Positions 49,974-61,926 are shown, numbered from the stretch's first letter. The stretch is DNA of 64,000 nucleotides from Fratercula arctica (GCA_947846985.1 CANTUZ010000025.1:12584100-12648099); one strand, 5' to 3'. Notes: generated by a model from the sequence alone, not told the origin. A program made the numbers and translations.

Positions 49974-50293
49974 ATAGCCCGAGAGAGGGGGGATACCCAG
50001 GGAAGACACCATCGCGAAGAATTCCATCACTGACTTCCGGGATCAGTCGACGGGCTGAGCCTTTCTTCCCCCCTATAGGGACGCCTTTGGGTAAGACTTA
50101 GATTATACTGAGTGCTTTCTCGCGAAACTTAGAAATCTCTCTAGAGAATCTCTTTCCTACATTTATAGCCAGGCTGTATCGTTTATAACTTTGTCACGCA
50201 TTTTGTATATTTAACAATACTTTCATTTGCACGTGCTTTGCAGACAGTGTATTTATCACCGTCAATCCTAAGAACCTATCTAGCTGTTGTTTA

Positions 50294-50299
50294 AATAAA
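50294..50299 (+). terminator. poly(A) signal of LTR copy B
   Basis: AATAAA, same context as 2861-2866 in copy A. Confidence 0.6.
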
Positions 50300-50742
50300 C
50301 TGCACTGTTTAAGTAGCTAGTCATTTCGGTTCCTCATTGAACGCAACCAAAGACTCGAGAGTGGCCGTGCTAGTTCATGAGCACGACTAGACTGAAGGTG
50401 CAGTCCACTATTAGTGTATCCAAATCGTAATAGTTTAATACATATTAAACACGATTGGACTGATAGTGCTGAATTGGGCATCACTCAGAATTTAAACCTA
50501 GCCACACCTAGCCTCCCACCTTGGTGAGGAGTGTTAGAACGCAAGGGGGTTTATCTTCTGCCAAAACCGCTTTGCCCCTTCCACGCAACAGGTGGTCTAT
50601 AGTAAACACCCACAACAGTGTCACCCATATTAGCCTGCCCCTTAATCCTTACCCAGAAGCTCTCAACATGTTCTTCATCCACCCCTAGGCAGAGCTCGAT
50701 ACATTCCAGTTGCTCTCTCACATAGAGAGCAACCCCACCACC

Positions 50743-50964
50743 TCACGCCACTGGCCTGTCTTTCCTAACACGTACATAGCCATCCATGACAGCATTCCAG
50801 TCATGCGAGCTATCCCACAATGTCTCTGTAATTGCAATGAGATCATGGCCCTGCAACTGCACACAGATCTCTAATTCTTCCTGTTTGTTCCCCATGCTGC
50901 ATGTGTTGGTGTACAGGCATTTCAGAGAAGTAATTGAGCATGCAGGTTTCCCTGGAGGGTGCAA
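50743..50964 (-). pseudogene. CR1 endonuclease, N-terminal part
   Basis: Reads CLYTNTCSMGNKQEELEICV, then LQGHDLIAITETLWDSSHDW and AVMDGYVRVRKDR, the first blocks of the CR1 endonuclease (N of TN, and the catalytic E of ITET). It is followed in reading order, after about 150 bp of further CR1 sequence, by LTR copy B. Confidence 0.92.
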
Positions 50965-51109
50965 GAGGACCTTGAGGTGGTTGACCTTCTGGATCTCATC
51001 TTGGGAGGCAGCTAAGGAAAAAAAATTTGCTGCTCTGGTTGGCCTGGCTTATTCCCCAGTTGGATACGATGGTGAGCATTGCCATCTTGGATTCCACCCC
51101 CCAAGTCCT

Positions 51110-51613
51110 TTAGTTTAAAGCCCACCTCACCAAGTTGGCCACCCTGCTGCCAAAGATTACCTTGCCTCTTCTAGGCAGATGGATCCCATCCCTCTCTAAC
51201 AGGCCATAATCATCAAAGAATGTCCCATTGTCATAAAAGCCAAAACCCTCACAATGGCACCAGCCACATAGCCAGGAGTTGATATGCATTATCTGTCCAT
51301 TTCTGGCTGCTCCCTTTCCTCTAAATGGTAAAATGGAGGAAAAGATAACTTGGGCACCAATTTTTTTCCCTCACACCCCCAGGGCTTTATAGTCTTCCTT
51401 AATTCTGCCCAGGTTCCAGCTTGCAGTATCATTCATGCCCACATGAAAGAGTAACAATGGGTAGTAGCCTGTACTCCTGACAAGTTGTAGCACCCTCTCA
51501 GCAACATCTCGAACCTTAGCTCCCAGAAGGCAGCATACCTCACATGACTCCCTGTCAGGATGGAAGATGGGCGCCTCAGTGCCCTTTAACAGGGAATCAC
51601 TCACTACTAGCAC
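51110..51613 (-). pseudogene. CR1 ORF1 esterase domain
   Basis: Begins LVVSDSLLKGTEAP, the catalytic serine block with the usual GDS as SDS, then REVCCLLGAKVRDVAE-like sequence, PLLLFHVGMNDTASWN (the GxND block) and, after one TGA/TAG-type break near 51371, a same-frame block reading ERDGIHLPRRGK, the D-x-x-H that completes an SGNH-hydrolase triad. CR1 ORF1 proteins are known to have such an esterase domain. All key blocks are visible, except that the leading Gly of GDS is replaced. Confidence 0.85.
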
Positions 51614-52030
51614 TTGTCATTGTTTTTTTATGGTATCTATCTACTGTGTGCTGCTGGTGCAGTTCCTCCTGGCAGACCTTGCTCCTGAGTGTCTATAGCT
51701 GTTAAAGCTTCATACCTGTTTTTGGTTGTGATGCCAGAGGGTGGGGACTGAAGCAGAGTCCTGCTTTTGTGGGTCACCGGTGTCCAAGGTGCCTCATTCT
51801 AAGTGGTATCTGCTGCAGGAACATGGTTATGAAACCACTGTTTAAATCTCCCGCGGTTGCTCCTGCCAATGCCCAAGCCGTGTTAGCCTCGCTCTCGAGA
51901 GCTGCTGGCTCCTGGCAGGGCTCTCTGCTCTTCCTCAGGTTTCCCTGGCTCTGGGAACCAACCCCGTCCACCTCAATCTAGTGCCCAGACACAGAACTTA
52001 CTGTTGCTGCCGCTGCGTTCCTCGCAGACT

Positions 52031-55000
52031 GAGCAGTACTATATATGGCATATAGTACCATAATAATCCTTTAGATTTATAACTGAATATATTTGCCAGA
52101 CGGTACTTTTGGGGACAGTTACAGCAAAGAGCAAATATTTGATGAGCATTTATGGGCACAATGGCATGTAAAAAAGAACAGGCTGCAAATCTGAGAGTCA
52201 TGCGGTATTACAGTAAGGTGAAGGTTTTACAGACATTCAAATTAAAGAAGAATGCAGCTCCCTTGGGCAATTAACAGATACGTCCAAACTGAGGGAAGGA
52301 CTGAGGAGGAGCAGTGTGTTTTCAGTAATAAGAGTCAGCTGCCAAATCCATTATCAGCTGTGAGCTGTATTTTCAGATTTTCAGTTCCCACCAAGGTCAT
52401 AGGGGAGAGCAGAGATGCTATTTGTAGCTTTTTGGTCCCTTTTACACTTGGGGGGAGGGAGAGAGAGAGAGGAGGAGCATAGAGGGAGAGAGGGAATCTC
52501 AGAGTATTACGTGGATTCCTATCCGTTGTCTTACTTTTCACTATCAACATGTACAAATAAACTTTATTAATCATCATTTGAATGCCTCAATGCCTAATCA
52601 AGATAGAATCCCATTTTTTCTAATGTGGGGGAGACAGTGCGTAGGCTCTGAGTGGGCAAAGGGCAGGGAGTATTTAGACATGCTACACTGGAAGGTCACT
52701 CACCATAGGCCACCAAAGGCCACCAAACAGGAGAGCGGCACTGCTGGGGATAAACCCCAGCATCCCAGCTCAGTGCCCTTTTCCACACCATGACATATCC
52801 CTGAATTAATGTAGTTAAGCTTTTGACACAAGAGAAGACATTTGAAAATGAGAAAATATAGCTACAAAAGTTAATATAATTTTCTTGCAACCCAGGCTCT
52901 AATGAACTTTTTTTTTTAACAGTTAAAGGTAAGATTAATGGTTTTGTGTCTATAAAACTGGCAAGAACATCTTGCCTATGAATGCAAGACTGGCATTTTC
53001 ACTTTATCTTTTGTAAGAGAAAAACATATACCAAGAATTAAACTCAGAGATCTTAAAGAGAGATGATTTTCCAGTGGGGCATCAAATAAAACTATCTTTA
53101 TGAAATGACTTGATTTTGAAGCAGAATGAAGAAAGATTCCAAAGATTTTTGTATGATGGACTTGGTAATGTTCTGTACCAGCTGTTGCTAAGGGCTACAG
53201 AGACAAAGTTTTCTACCCTGCTGGATGCAGAGAAAATCAGTGGCCTTCACTCAATTGCTTTCCATTCACACAGCTCATAGACTACCCTGATTTTTGTCCC
53301 AGCTGCCTAGAGCTTCAGTGCAGCTGTGGCAGCTACCAATAAAAGATACAGCATCATAGCAACCCTTGTCTTCACCATCAGTTTGCGCTTGCTGAAGACT
53401 TGTTTCATCCTACTCTGGAAGAATTCCCTAGTAAGAAGCGAAACCAGTTGTTCTTCTGCTTATAAATCACATCATGACATAAAGCAGGAGAGAGTCATAA
53501 TCAATAGCAAATTATTTCCATAAATGTGACCAGCAATGTGAGCAAAGACAGAAGCCTGCAGTTCTCAGTAACATTGTATCTTCACTAATCTACATTTACC
53601 TCCCATGTATACTGACAGGTTTTAATCTAAAAGACTGGCATTCTTTCATACTACATGGCCTCTTTACGTTACATGAGCGTTTCTAATGCTTTGCTTGATA
53701 ACAAGAGAGCTTGCAAACAAAAACTCTTTTTTTTTGTTCTTTACAACATACTGTGCATTTTTCTCTTTCATCTCTGGATGTCTCTAAATAAATTGAATGA
53801 GCAGGGCAAAGAAAATCAGCAGAGCATAATATGGCCATTAGCGTATCAACTGTAGTGTGTGCGCGTTTATGAACCTGTCACTCAGAGATTAGACCAGACA
53901 TGCTTCTCTCATCAAAGGCTTCAAAGTCAAGCCTGAATACTCAACTGACTTTCCCAAGATGGGATTTTCCTACTCTCAAAACAAACATGTCATTTCTGTC
54001 TGCTGGAGAACCCTCTCATATAATGCCACATCAAATATAATTAGTTACATTATTGAATCCAACTGTTCCAGCATCGAATTCTCTGGTAAGTTCCAGCGTG
54101 ACTGACTTGCTGCCTTGTAATTTGCTGACAGAAGACATTAAGGCATCATTTCTGTATGTGTTAGGACTGCTCTGAGTTCATTTACAGTTCCAGTGAACTA
54201 TAATCTAGTGCAGCCTAACAGCTTAGAGCATTAACTAGAGAGCTGTATTCCCAGGTCAGGTGCTGGGTTACTATATGACTTTTGGCATGGTGCTTAACAT
54301 TTCAGATAATCTTCTAAACTTAATATTGCTATATTTACTATACTTACCTCACAAGAATTTTCTGAATCTCAATTAATATTTATAAGTCTTCTAGCTTAGA
54401 TAACAGGCCCTGTTCAAAATGCAAAGTATTATCACACCTATTAAAGCTGCTTTATAAATTGCCATTTATGGCTATATCTAACCAGTAGTGTTGGAAACAT
54501 TTTTAGGTACTTTTGTTATCTTGTCAGTAGAAGCTAGACTGCTTGCACAACAAATAAAACTACCAGTGTGATGAACCTTCCTGCTCACAGGTCATAATGA
54601 TTGATTCCATATTTTAAAACGTGGAAATTTTTCTTTCTCTCAGTTCACAGCTTATTAGGACATGGCAATGCCTTTCACCAATTAGAACAGAAATTTGTTT
54701 TTTACTCGCAAAGTTCAAAATTCAATTTTTACTAGTAAAATTCAGAAGTTCTCCAGCTTAGCGGAATGTCACCCTGTTTGGATCCTGCTTTTTACTTCTG
54801 TGTTTGAAGTCCTGCACAAAGTCAAAGGATGAAGTCATTGGAGGTATGACATGTAGGAAAAATGTTATGGGCTTTAGCTGTTCATGGGACAGTATATGAT
54901 GTTAGCAGTGATACAGTAGCTAACATTATGATGACAGCTTTTACAAGGTAAATTATATCCTCTCTAGTGAAATTATTTCCTATTTGAAAGATAGACTAAC

Positions 55001-56036
55001 TGAAGGCCCTTGACTTCAGCATTTCCCACATAGTGACTGAAAGCAGTAACGCAATACAAATGATTAATTTTCAATCCTAGCAAAGAAGCAAAAAATAAAT
55101 AAGTATTAATCTACACTCATAGACCTCAAGGTTGATCCATTTCTGTTATAACTGATGGGAAAATTTCCTTTCTTACCTTTAGTCTCTGTTGTTAACTAAA
55201 CTCAACATCTGTCACACACGTTCACCTCATAATCACAAATGAGGATTAAAAATGTCATTGTAGCCTCCAGGCAGGGGGTAGAAGTACCAAGAGATGTTAG
55301 CCAGCAGGAGTCAGAAGATTCTGAGTTCCTGTTTTATTTGTGTAAGGGTGTGATAAGCCTGTGAGGACTGGAAACAACTGCATTGCAAATTCTTAACATG
55401 CTCTCCATAAGACTCAGAATAATAAGATTATCCAGACACACATGAACGGGCACAGTCCAGCATGTCCATCCACTGTGATACGTGCAGGCCAAATCAGTTC
55501 ATCGTTTGCACTTCAAGAATGTATTGGAAAATCAGCTTATAAACACAGGAGAGCCATGTATTTCTGGAGTACAGTTTGTAGCTTGACAATTAGTTGTATT
55601 TCATCATAACATAACAAACCTTTTAATTGTCATTTGTGATTAAGGAAGAAGGTAAGGAAACTTTGAGATCTGCAGTTGTAGGAATTTAATGGCCCTAAGC
55701 AATCCAAACAAAACTGTACTGTTGTTATCTGCTCACTCATAACATTGCCAGCCCAAAGGATTTTATCAAGACTATTCCAGTACGTTATATTTTTCTTAAA
55801 ATCCCAGTTGATGAAGAACCTCAGTTTTCTGTTTTTAAGCAGGAGCATCTGGTGCTTACTTTAAGCACTCAACTTGTATGTCAACCCTAAAGCACCCAAA
55901 GAATCTATACTTCCTGCAAAACAAGTAGACAAGATTTCCCTCTACAGGCTTCCAAAGACACTTCCTTCTCTCCCTGGATGAGAAAGGGATCCTAGAGTAG
56001 AGTCTTGCTGTGGTTAAAATGAAGTAACAGGTTAGG
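52031..56036. other. single-copy sequence without recognised genes
   Basis: A GA-rich run lies near 52450-52470. No LINE, LTR or recognisable exon seen. Confidence 0.5.
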
Positions 56037-56294
56037 CAGTTACTAAGCATCCTTTGCCCTAACAGCTGAAGGTGTTGCTAAGTTTCTCTCGACACATGGT
56101 CTGCACTCTTTCTTCTGTTGTCCCTTGTTTAGAGATGTACAATTAGCAACGTGCACAGCAATCAAGCAAACTAACAGGTTAAAACCTTTGTGGTATGGGG
56201 GATGATGGTTAAAATTCAGAGCAAAGGGGAAGAAAACCTAACAAATTCTTGGATACTGTCCAATTCCCGAGCTAAGCCATGAACTCCATATTTG
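56037..56294. repeat. composite of three inverted copies from 57.3-62.0 kb
   Basis: Three abutting blocks: 56037-56150 is the reverse complement of 61927-62040 (114 bp, no mismatch seen), 56148-56208 of 58707-58767 (61 bp of ERV pol, one mismatch), and 56213-56294 of 57268-57349 (82 bp, one mismatch). Block order is the strict mirror of the sources, with about 3159 bp and 1357 bp skipped. The first join shares AAC between blocks; the second has four ambiguous bases. The high identity implies a recent event. Confidence 0.93.
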
Positions 56295-57267
56295 GCTCTG
56301 ATTCATAGACTCTACTGTACATTGCATAATGATGCAGCTATTCCCCTACATGTTTTCATTGCTATGGCATGTTACATTATGAGAGGGCTTCCAATGCATG
56401 TAAGTAGTTCTTTCAGGAGGAACAACACAAAGATCAATAAAGCTGTTTGTGAGGAAGGAATGCAGATCCAGGCCTGATGACAGAGGCTGAATTACCTTTC
56501 CTTTATTCCTTAGAAGACTAGAAGAATATGGTGTTCGCCTCTGCCTGTCTTTGTAATTTTTAAAGACTTACTGCTCTAATAAATGATGATTTTGGAAACA
56601 ATACTTTCTGACAATGGAAGAAAGCCAAAAACCCCTTAAAACCTAACTGGAGCATTAGAAATAACAGTATCCTTTGAGTAAAACTTTGCCATTTTGAATG
56701 AACCATGTATTCAATCAAAATCTCAAAACACTACTTAAAATGAAGCCTTAAGAAAGACATTACTTTTCTTATGAATCATCATAAAAGCAGGATAAAAAGG
56801 TCTTTGTAAAATGCTGCTTGACTCCTCAGTTGCTGAACTGAAATCCTATGATAATCCATCATATGCAACTGAATAATGAACTGAGACTGAGATTACCTTC
56901 ATTAGGTTTTTATTTATACTACAACAAAAGCATCAACCTTACTGTATATTTAAACAATGTATAAAACAGAGCACATGCAAATAAAGAATGTCAAGTAGGT
57001 ATAAACCAGAATTGGCCGGAGTAAGGAGGCTGTGGAGCTGTATCTTCTTTTATGGAACATTTTGCAGTCTGCTAAGAACCCTGTATATTTTATCATCATT
57101 GTGAATGATGACTGTTGAAATCTGAAGCTCCCTTACAGTGGTCAAAGCTTCACAACAGTTTGCTTTAGTGTCTCCTGTAGTATCTCTCTGCTGGTAACTA
57201 AATATTTTAGAACAGTTTATATTGACTCCAGGGACAGCTGTTGAGGAGAAAATTCCTTATTTCAAGT
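56295..57267. other. single-copy spacer between the composite and its first source block
   Basis: No gene or named repeat. It forms the loop between the inverted arms 56213-56294 and 57268-57349. Confidence 0.55.
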
Positions 57268-57349
57268 CAAATATGGAGTTCATGGTTTAGCTCGGGAATT
57301 GGACAGTATCCAAGAATTTGTTAGGTTTTCTTCCCCTTTGCTCTGAATT
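57268..57349. repeat. source block of the composite (inverted partner of 56213-56294)
   Basis: 82 bp, one C/T difference from the inverted copy. Unique host-like sequence. Confidence 0.93.
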
Positions 57350-58053
57350 GTTCAACATCCCCCTGCCTCCCCCTCCCCCCAAAACCCCCTCTACAATAAT
57401 AAAATTTAAAGCATATCCAGAGTGCTTACTATATGCTGACATTTTCTTAAAGGGACAGTGTTAGGATAACTTAGGCCTAAATTCTGAATTTAATAAAAAC
57501 TTTTTAAACAAAAATGTGAAGTTAATGCAAAATTTAAGATTATTTTAAACTGTCCCAGCGAAAAGAGCAGTTCATATTTTAAGAGGCCCCTAATGTTGCT
57601 GCATTTCTCACTCTATAAAGCTAGTAAGTGAAACCAAATAGATTTTTTAAAAAGTCCAACACACTGGCCTGCTCTCACTGCCTAAGCAGAGAAAAATGCA
57701 TACCATTTGCATCATGCTCAGATCACTAATACTTTTATCTATCAAATCTATACATACACATATATAGAAATAGATATATGCAGGTCACTCACTTATGATT
57801 TATATTTATACACAGAAGTTCACTAAGTCCATTTAGTTCATAACTGTAGAATTTCATCTCTCATAGCAGGATTCTAAGGGTAGGAAAGATGAATTAAATT
57901 CATTGTGGTCCATGCCCACGGGTAGCATGTCCATCTCAAAGTGTTTTGCTGGACGCCCCTTGATGAAGCTGGCTCAGGGTTCATCACCACTATGTTATCC
58001 TGAAAAACTCTTATAGAACACTTAATATCATATAACAATTACCATCACACAGC
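57350..58053. other. AT-rich sequence, perhaps partly ERV 3' of pol
   Basis: A C-rich run lies at about 57359-57390. The last 150 bp, just downstream of the pol stop on the minus strand, may be ERV sequence (start of an env region), but I recognise no env motif. Confidence 0.35.
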
Positions 58054-58380
58054 TCAGAGTTGAGTATTTTCACCCAGGGTCAAATTTCCTTGAGGTACAC
58101 ACTGAAGTTCTCCATTCTCCAGCATCACCCACCAAGTACATCCAGGTCCTTGAGCAAAAACAGTCCCACGAATGGGTTTGCCTTTGCCTGAGGCAGGAAA
58201 AACCCAAACAATTTTCCCTAGCATATTCCTTTCATGCACCACAGGGACTTTATCCCCTTCTACTGTATGTAGAAGGTCTGACTGAGCAGGACCAGCTCGA
58301 CTGGTGGATCCCCTGGTGTTAACTAACCAGGTAGCTTGTGCTAAATGCTTGTCCCAATTTTTCAAGGTTCCATCCCCCAT
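58054..58380 (-). pseudogene. pol: ERV integrase C-terminal domain and pol end
   Basis: The 108-codon stretch holds the end of the integrase core (HLAQATWLVNTRGS) and a C-terminal domain with basic and aromatic residues (VVHERNMLGKIVWVFPASGK, CTWWVMLENGELQCVPQG) resembling the SH3-like DNA-binding domain of ERV-L-type integrases. It ends at a natural-looking pol stop at 58054-58056. Confidence 0.85.
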
Positions 58381-58706
58381 TGATTTCAGGGTGGTTTTTA
58401 ATAGTCCATTGTATCACTCAGTTTTCCCAGAAGCTGGTGCATGACAGGGGATATGATATACCCACTCAATGCCATGTTCTTTTGCCCAATTACTTAGAAG
58501 ATTGTTTTTGAAATGAGTCCCATTGTCTGATTCAATTCTTTCTGGAGTACCATGTCGCTACAAGACTTGCCTTTCAAGGCCCAGGATGGTATTCCGGGCA
58601 GTGGCATGGGGCACGGCATAGGTTTCCAACCAGCTGGTGCTTGTTTCCACCATTGAGGGAGCGTGATGTAGTCAGTTTGCCAAGCCTCCCCATACTTACA
58701 TTTCAG

Positions 58707-58767
58707 CCATCGTCCCCCATACCACAAAGGTTTTAACCTGTTAGTTTGCTTGATTGCTGTGCACGTT
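58707..58767. repeat. source block of the composite (inverted partner of 56148-56208)
   Basis: 61 bp inside the ERV integrase region, differing from the inverted copy at one base. Confidence 0.93.
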
Positions 58768-59172
58768 TCACAGTCGTGGATAACCTGCGCAATAGCGTCC
58801 ATGGTTAAATCCACCCCTCAATCACGAGCCCATTTATATGTTGCATCCCTTCCTTGATGACCTGAGGTGTCATGGGCCCACCAAGCTAAAAATAGTTCAC
58901 CTTTATGTTCCCAGTCCAAATCTGTCTGGAAAATCTTAGCAGCCTGGTCCACTTGCTGATTGTTTCAATCTTCCTCAGTCGCCTGACTCATGGGTACGTG
59001 GGCATCTACATGACGTACCTTTATGACTAGTTTCCCTAGCCGCTCAGCAATATCTTGCCATAATTCAGCAGCCCAGATGGGTTTACCTTTGTGCTGCCAG
59101 TTGCCCTGCTTCCACTGATTTAACCACCCCCACAGAGCATTTGCCACCATCCATGAGTGGGTATTGAGATAT

Positions 59173-59617
59173 ATATTTGCAGCCCATAGTAGTACAAGCA
59201 AGAGGGTGATAAATACACTTGTGCTCCCTGCTTGAGCTCCACATGCAGGTTCCTAGAAGCAGAACATACGTAGCTCAGAGACGCACAACCACACCATTAG
59301 GTAACAGCTCAGGATAGTCCCAGGCCCCGTAATTTTGGGATTCACTCAATAAAAGTCTCACAACCAGCTTATGCGGTGCTTCTAGATATTCAATAAACGG
59401 ACTTCAAAAACCACAAGGATAACTTCAAAATCATGACTCGGAATATCATAAAATGTTCCATGCTTTGCCTTTGGACTTTGAATGTTTAGTCATGAGGAAT
59501 GTGCATCTTTAAACCTCAGTACTGACCAAATTCTTCTCCGGTAAAAAAGGAAACGGTTATAAAATGACACATATTTTTGTTACAGGAAACATTTCTATTT
59601 GAACTTATTGTATAAAA
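59173..59617. other. unassigned sequence
   Basis: Between the ERV fragment and the solo LTR. No gene or known repeat recognised. Confidence 0.4.
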
Positions 59618-59622
59618 CCTGT
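59618..59622. repeat. target site duplication, left copy
   Basis: CCTGT directly before the LTR, repeated at 60203-60207 directly after it. Confidence 0.9.
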
Positions 59623-60202
59623 TGTCATGATTTAACCCCAGCTGGCAACTAAGCACCACACAGCTGCTCACTTTCCCCCCCACAGCAGGATGGGGGGAGA
59701 GAATTGGAAAGGTAAACCTGTGGGTTGAGATAAAAACAGTTTAATAATTGAAATAAAATAAAATAATAAATTGTAATGAAAAGGAAAATAACAAAAAGAG
59801 AGAGAGAAATAAAATCAAAGACAGGCAAATGATGCAAATGAAAACAATTGTTCACCACCAAACAACCAATGCCCAGCCAGTCCCTGAGCAGCAGCCTCCT
59901 CCCGCCAACCTCCCCCCTAGTTTTGTTGCTGAGCACAACATCATACGGTATGGAATATTCCTTTGGTCAGTTGGGGTCAGCTATCCCAGCTGTGTCCCCT
60001 CCCAACTTCTTGTGCAACCCCAACCTACTTGCTGGTGGGGTGGGGTGAGAAGCAGAAAAGTCCTCGACTCTGTGTAAGCACTGATCAGCAGTAACTAAAA
60101 CATCCCTGTATTATCAACACCCTTTCCAGCACAAATCCAAAACATAGTCCCATACCAGCTACTATGAAGAAAATGAACTCTATCCCAGCCAAAACCAGCA
60201 CA
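59623..60202 (-). repeat. solo LTR (580 bp) with 5-bp target duplication
   Basis: On the plus strand it begins TGTCATGATTTAACCCC and ends CCAAAACCAGCACA; read on the minus strand it starts TGTGCTGGTTTTGGC and ends CCATGACA-like, so TG...CA is satisfied. CCTGT flanks both sides. The minus-strand orientation is set by its 3' end matching the plus-strand LTR fragment at 17645-17832 and by an ATTAAA signal in an AT-rich region near 59740. This LTR type is very common in bird genomes. It has no internal genes. Confidence 0.93.
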
Positions 60203-60207
60203 CCTGT
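60203..60207. repeat. target site duplication, right copy
   Basis: CCTGT, matching 59618-59622. Confidence 0.9.
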
Positions 60208-61926
60208 GTTGCACATTTAATTTCTATCTATTTTTAGCTTGCTTTTAAGACTTAGGACAGCATAAGAAAGTTACAAATTCCACGAGATGTTTAGAAAATG
60301 CTGCTTATCAAGATAATATTACTCTCTCCATAGCTAACACCTCTAAAGGTCTTCTGTGAATGACATCTCATATGTCACAAATAACATCAGAAGTCTTTTG
60401 TGAATGACATAATACATCTGTTCCAATAGAACAATTTACTAGCAAGAAAAAAGTTTTTCAATAAATTAAGATACTATCAAGAATAAAAGCAAATCTGTAA
60501 CTGATAACCTCCAAGGCATAGGTGACTCAAAGCAAATAATGCTTAATCCTAGTGATATGCAAACTATTTTAAAGATTTGCAATTGGGAATATCTGAGCAA
60601 TTCTGAGGGTTTTTTTAAAAATGCTTCTTGGGTTTTATTGAGAATTCTTGGTGGAGGTGGTGCACCTGTGGGATGTTAATCCAGCAATAACAGCTTTATT
60701 GTGACCACTCATCGTGGCCAGAAAGCTCTCCCTCCTGAAAGGATGTGTAACAGGGGAGGCCTGAGGTACCTTCCTCGGTCATGTGCTGCAGCCTCAGAAA
60801 CTGCCTTCAGCCACCGACTGCAACCATTCAAATTGGCAGGAGGGCTCTGTTCCTCTGACAGGAAAAGAACATTGGTCCTTTAGGCAACCAGCAGCGATAA
60901 ACAAACCTCTTGCCCAGAGCTCTGCACAGTGAGGTATTAAAGAAGAATGGTTGCAGAGCTATAGGGTCCTAGTGCAAGGCACCAGTGGAGAACATAGCAT
61001 AAGGAAGCCCTCTCCACTGCTGTGTCACACACTGAGTTACCTCGGGAAAAAGGCTACAGCTTAGATCTTCAAGGAAGATTTTTTTATGGCACTAAATCCA
61101 GCCTATCTCTGGATGGATGTATACCTACAGGCATGTGTATGGGTACTTAAAAGTACTTAAATTAAAGTCTGACTTCTAGACTGGTGTTTCTCTAGCCAGG
61201 TCCCTTGAGAAACTTTCCCCTTTCTCAGGGTTTCCCTTATAGATGCTTATTTGTGCAGAATCAGTTTGGGATATCTCCAGACACAGCCAACAGAAGCAAT
61301 AAATGTGATTACAGCCCTATGTTCACCAGAGGAGGAGAGGATCCAATTCCCTCCTCCCAACTCAAACTTGTCCACCACTTTTAGAAAAGTCTGTGCCTGT
61401 TACTGTTAAAGAGTCAAGATTAATTAAAAATAGAAAAAAAAAGTATAAGATGTTTTTTGAGTCCACAGTTTAGGGAATTCCTTGTAGACATGTCTTAGTT
61501 CTCTGAGGAGGCAGATGTCTCCTCATGGCTTACAGCCTTTACTTCCAGAGCCTATGCTCTGAGGAGTAGGCTATTTTATATAGGCTCTTTGCTGACATTG
61601 CATGTGCTGATCCTGTTTTAAAACAAAACATCTGTATAATTGTATTTCTGGAAGAATTTGGTGCTTTCATTGGTCTCCAAGGGTTAAAAGTCCTGGAAGA
61701 ATTCTCAGTGGACTGGCATCCCAGGGGAACCAGGCATCACTCAGCCCAGGCCCAAGACCCTCATAAAAAGATAGGTGTTGATTTTCATATTGATAAAAAG
61801 AAGATAGACTCAGATTTTTATACCAAAAAGGTAGTCTCTCATGAAATTAGGCACTTCTAGTATTAGGTAGCAGCTATATGGAGTTACTTAGGATTTGGCT
61901 TGGACTGCTTTTGAATTTGGTTCCCT
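60208..61926. other. single-copy sequence without recognised genes
   Basis: No LINE, LTR or exon recognised. Confidence 0.5.

Larger units (their letters stand above)
49675..50590 (+). repeat. LTR copy B, solo, inserted in a CR1 endonuclease
   Basis: Ends are TGTGGAATAATTAC and CCACGCAACA; length 916 bp. A TATAAAA box is at 49967-49973 and AATAAA at 50294-50299. It is near identical to copy A but lacks two U3 segments. One of the missing parts is bounded by AATGT in copy A, so a short-direct-repeat deletion is plausible. CR1 endonuclease sequence is continuous on both sides, which fixes the LTR ends. It has no internal viral genes. Confidence 0.93.
47186..52030 (-). mobile_element. near full-length CR1 LINE interrupted by LTR copy B
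   Basis: On the minus strand, from about 52030: ORF1 (esterase region 51613-51110), endonuclease N-terminus (50964-50743), then the 916-bp LTR copy B, endonuclease C-terminal part (49593-49237), EN-RT linker and RT (49162-47271), and the tail near 47186 (minus reading ends CACAGAATCACAG...). Without the LTR it is about 3.9 kb, close to the 4-4.5 kb of complete CR1s. It differs noticeably from the CR1 at 37-39 kb (different linker and C-terminal sequence), suggesting another subfamily. Frame breaks throughout show it is inactive. Confidence 0.93.
58054..59172 (-). mobile_element. pol: second ERV fragment (RNase H end to integrase C-terminus)
   Basis: Close relative of 31088-31940. 59201-58965 carries the RNase H end (KVRHVDAHVP), 58814-58494 the integrase zinc and core region, and 58380-58054 the integrase C-terminal domain missing from the first copy (WDKHLAQATWLVNTRG, FAQGPGCTWWVMLENGE). 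Breaks: a deletion of about 31 bp near 58654 that removes part of the integrase core and shifts the frame, and a stop right after the catalytic Glu near 58413. No LTR adjoins either side: the right edge near 59172 runs into unrelated sequence. Confidence 0.92.

Noticed and set aside
56037..56294. Composite as a retroposed spliced transcript
   Set aside because: Only the first skipped interval has GT and AG ends, and even there four bases are unexplained. The second has no AG on the plus strand and no valid sites on the minus strand. No poly(A) tail or target duplication was seen. Kept only as the weaker alternative.
57860..58053. Start of an env gene downstream of pol
   Set aside because: A short ATG-initiated frame exists on the minus strand, but it ends quickly and has no cleavage site, fusion peptide or cysteine pattern.
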